The position numbers and the translations under genes are program-made. This document shows positions 5,939 to 7,082 of a DNA stretch of 7,082 bases, piece after piece. A model generated the notes under the pieces. That model was given only the letters and a program-made list of their open reading frames with translations, was not told the origin of the DNA and did not search any database. Numbering within the stretch: the stretch's first letter is position 1; the number at the start of each line of letters is the position of its first letter. The DNA lies in NCBI GenBank assembly GCA_026390215.1, contig JAPLGJ010000241.1, forward strand, positions 1 through 7,082, in the 5' to 3' direction. Source of the stretch: Caldisericota bacterium. GTDB taxonomy: Bacteria > Caldisericota > Caldisericia > Cryosericales > Cryosericaceae.

Positions 5939-5944
5939 CCTCCT
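5939..5944 (-). promoter_or_regulatory. Ribosome binding site of eutC
   Basis: A perfect AGGAGG on the minus strand, 5 bases before the eutC ATG, in the 15-base eutB-eutC gap. It allows strong independent initiation of the small subunit. Confidence 0.75.
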
Positions 5945-5948
5945 GTGC

Positions 5949-7082
5949 CTACCAGAGGAAAATGTCAGACGGCTCGGCCGAGAAGATGGACGCGTCGCCA
6001 GCTCTGTCAGTGAGCCTGCCATTCTTCAGCAGGCCCATCCGTTCCATCCAGCGCTCAAACTCAGGAGCCGGACGTCGGTCGAAGATCTCGCGCATCGAGA
6101 CGTCATCATGGTTGGTCGTATCCTGGTAGCTGAGCATGCAGTCGTCACCCATGGGAATACCCATGTAGTAGACAGCGCCGGCGGCTGCAGCGAGCAAGTT
6201 GGCCATTTCCTGACCGTTGTGGTTCATGTCGACGTGGTTGACATAGCAGGGAGCCATGCCCATGGGGAATCCATGCATCTTGCCGGCGAACAGGTCTTCA
6301 AGGGTGCCATAAGCGATCTGGAACGTGTCCAGATGGGTCTCGGGTCCGATGAACCCTGTGACGTTGTTGACGCAGAATGGGCGGAAGTGACGGCCATACC
6401 CGTACGTTCGGGACTCCAGCGTCTGCTCGTCGCAGCCAAAGTCGAGGCCGACAGACATCTCAGAGCCCTGCCCGGTCTCGAAGTACATGACGTTGGGGCC
6501 GGCGCAGAAGGAGTACTCACGGGCCAGCGCCCACGCCTCTTCCATCATCTTGAGGTCGATGCCGAAGCCCTTGTTGGCCGGTTCGCACCCTGCGATACTC
6601 TGGAAGAACAGGCCGATATGTGCGCCGCGCTTGGCAGCTTCCATCTGGCCAGTAATGTGTCCGAGGGCCGAGTTCTGGGTCGGAATCTGCCACTTCTCGA
6701 TGAGCTCATACGTCATCTCGAGGATGCGAACGAGCGTGTCGGGTGTGGGGTCGACAGGGTTGATGCCGATGACCACGTCTCCGGCACCGTACGACAGACC
6801 GTCGAGAATCGAGGCGCGGATGCCGTCGATATCGTCCGTCGGATGGTTCGGCTGGTTGCGGTAGGACAGAGTCCCTGGCAAGCCAATGGTCGTGTTGGCT
6901 GTCGTCACGTTATAGATCTTCTTGGATGCCACGACGAGGTCCATGACGGACATGAGACGGATGACCGCCGAGATCATCTCGGAAGTCAGGCCGACACGAA
7001 CGCGCTGGATGTCCTCGTTGGTGGTCTTCTGGTCAAGCAGGTAGCCGCGCAGATCGGCGACGGTCCATCCCTTGATCTTGTT
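5949..7082 (-). CDS. eutB: Ethanolamine ammonia-lyase large subunit EutB (N-terminus off window)
   Basis: 377 residues to the stop are visible and the frame is open to the window edge; compared with about 453 residues for the family, roughly 75 N-terminal residues are missing. The TIM-barrel catalytic subunit is well conserved: NTTIGLPGTLSYRNQPNHPTDD (visible residues 63-84) carries the Arg and Gln equivalent to E. coli Arg160 and Gln162; GINP (106-109) the Asn193 equivalent; NVMYFETGQGS (197-207) and GFIGPE (243-248) the active-site glutamates; and TTNHDD (322-327) the aspartate equivalent to Asp362. MGIPMGDDCMLSYQ and RPAPEFERWMERMG complete the C-terminal signature. The enzyme uses a Co-C homolysis radical mechanism to deaminate ethanolamine to acetaldehyde inside the microcompartment. 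The ATG at 6977 is internal, because upstream codons (TVADLRGYLL and beyond) also match the family. All expected catalytic positions in the visible part are intact. Confidence 0.97.
   Translation of the reverse strand, partial: NKIKGWTVADLRGYLLDQKTTNEDIQRVRVGLTSEMISAVIRLMSVMDLVVASKKIYNVTTANTTIGLPGTLSYRNQPNHPTDDIDGIRASILDGLSYGAGDVVIGINPVDPTPDTLVRILEMTYELIEKWQIPTQNSALGHITGQMEAAKRGAHIGLFFQSIAGCEPANKGFGIDLKMMEEAWALAREYSFCAGPNVMYFETGQGSEMSVGLDFGCDEQTLESRTYGYGRHFRPFCVNNVTGFIGPETHLDTFQIAYGTLEDLFAGKMHGFPMGMAPCYVNHVDMNHNGQEMANLLAAAAGAVYYMGIPMGDDCMLSYQDTTNHDDVSMREIFDRRPAPEFERWMERMGLLKNGRLTDRAGDASIFSAEPSDIFLW

Noticed and set aside
1..7082. tRNA, rRNA, CRISPR array, insertion sequence or prophage genes
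   Set aside because: Nothing with the expected repeats, arms or protein motifs was seen; nearly all of the window is accounted for by the listed genes.

Overview
The window carries most of an ethanolamine-utilization (Eut) bacterial-microcompartment operon on the minus strand, plus the 3' part of a convergent flavoprotein gene on the plus strand. The DNA is GC-rich by eye and the genes are tightly packed, with strong AGGAGG-type ribosome binding sites and two ATGA stop/start overlaps. This points to a bacterium able to use ethanolamine through adenosylcobalamin chemistry, probably anaerobic or facultative. The sequence does not allow a confident placement in a phylum.

Layout. Positions 1-1251 (+) hold a CoA-disulfide reductase/NADH oxidase-type flavoprotein, cut at its 5' end by the window edge but retaining the redox-active cysteine region. 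An 11-bp hairpin at 1279-1313 closes it and also ends the operon that runs towards it. In transcription order (right to left) the operon reads: eutB (5949-7082, N-terminus off the window), eutC (5178-5933), a 67-residue gene resembling the detached N-terminal segment of EutT (4894-5097), a PduO-type cobalamin adenosyltransferase (4260-4799), eutJ (3343-4263), the Fe-S tandem shell protein pduT (2721-3272), and the cobalamin reductase pduS (1348-2724).

How it fits together. EutB and EutC form ethanolamine ammonia-lyase, which needs adenosylcobalamin. PduS is expected to reduce cobalamin to the Co(I) state, and PduO to transfer the adenosyl group. PduT is a trimeric shell protein with an Fe-S cysteine that could pass electrons between PduS and the outside. 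EutJ is an actin/Hsp70-fold ATPase of poorly known role. The segment is thus a catalytic core plus a cofactor regeneration and electron-handling module, in which Pdu-type parts serve an ethanolamine enzyme. The acetaldehyde-processing enzymes (EutE, EutD/PduL, EutG), the reactivase EutA, the other shell proteins and any regulator are not in the window; they may lie upstream of eutB.

Less explained structure sits in the two longer spacers around the small gene. One has a perfect 10-bp hairpin just after eutC. The other has three complementary arms that can form two mutually exclusive hairpins ahead of the adenosyltransferase. A possible internal promoter precedes pduT. Nothing here amounts to a wholly new system; the most distinctive points are the split EutT-like module and the hybrid Eut/Pdu gene set.
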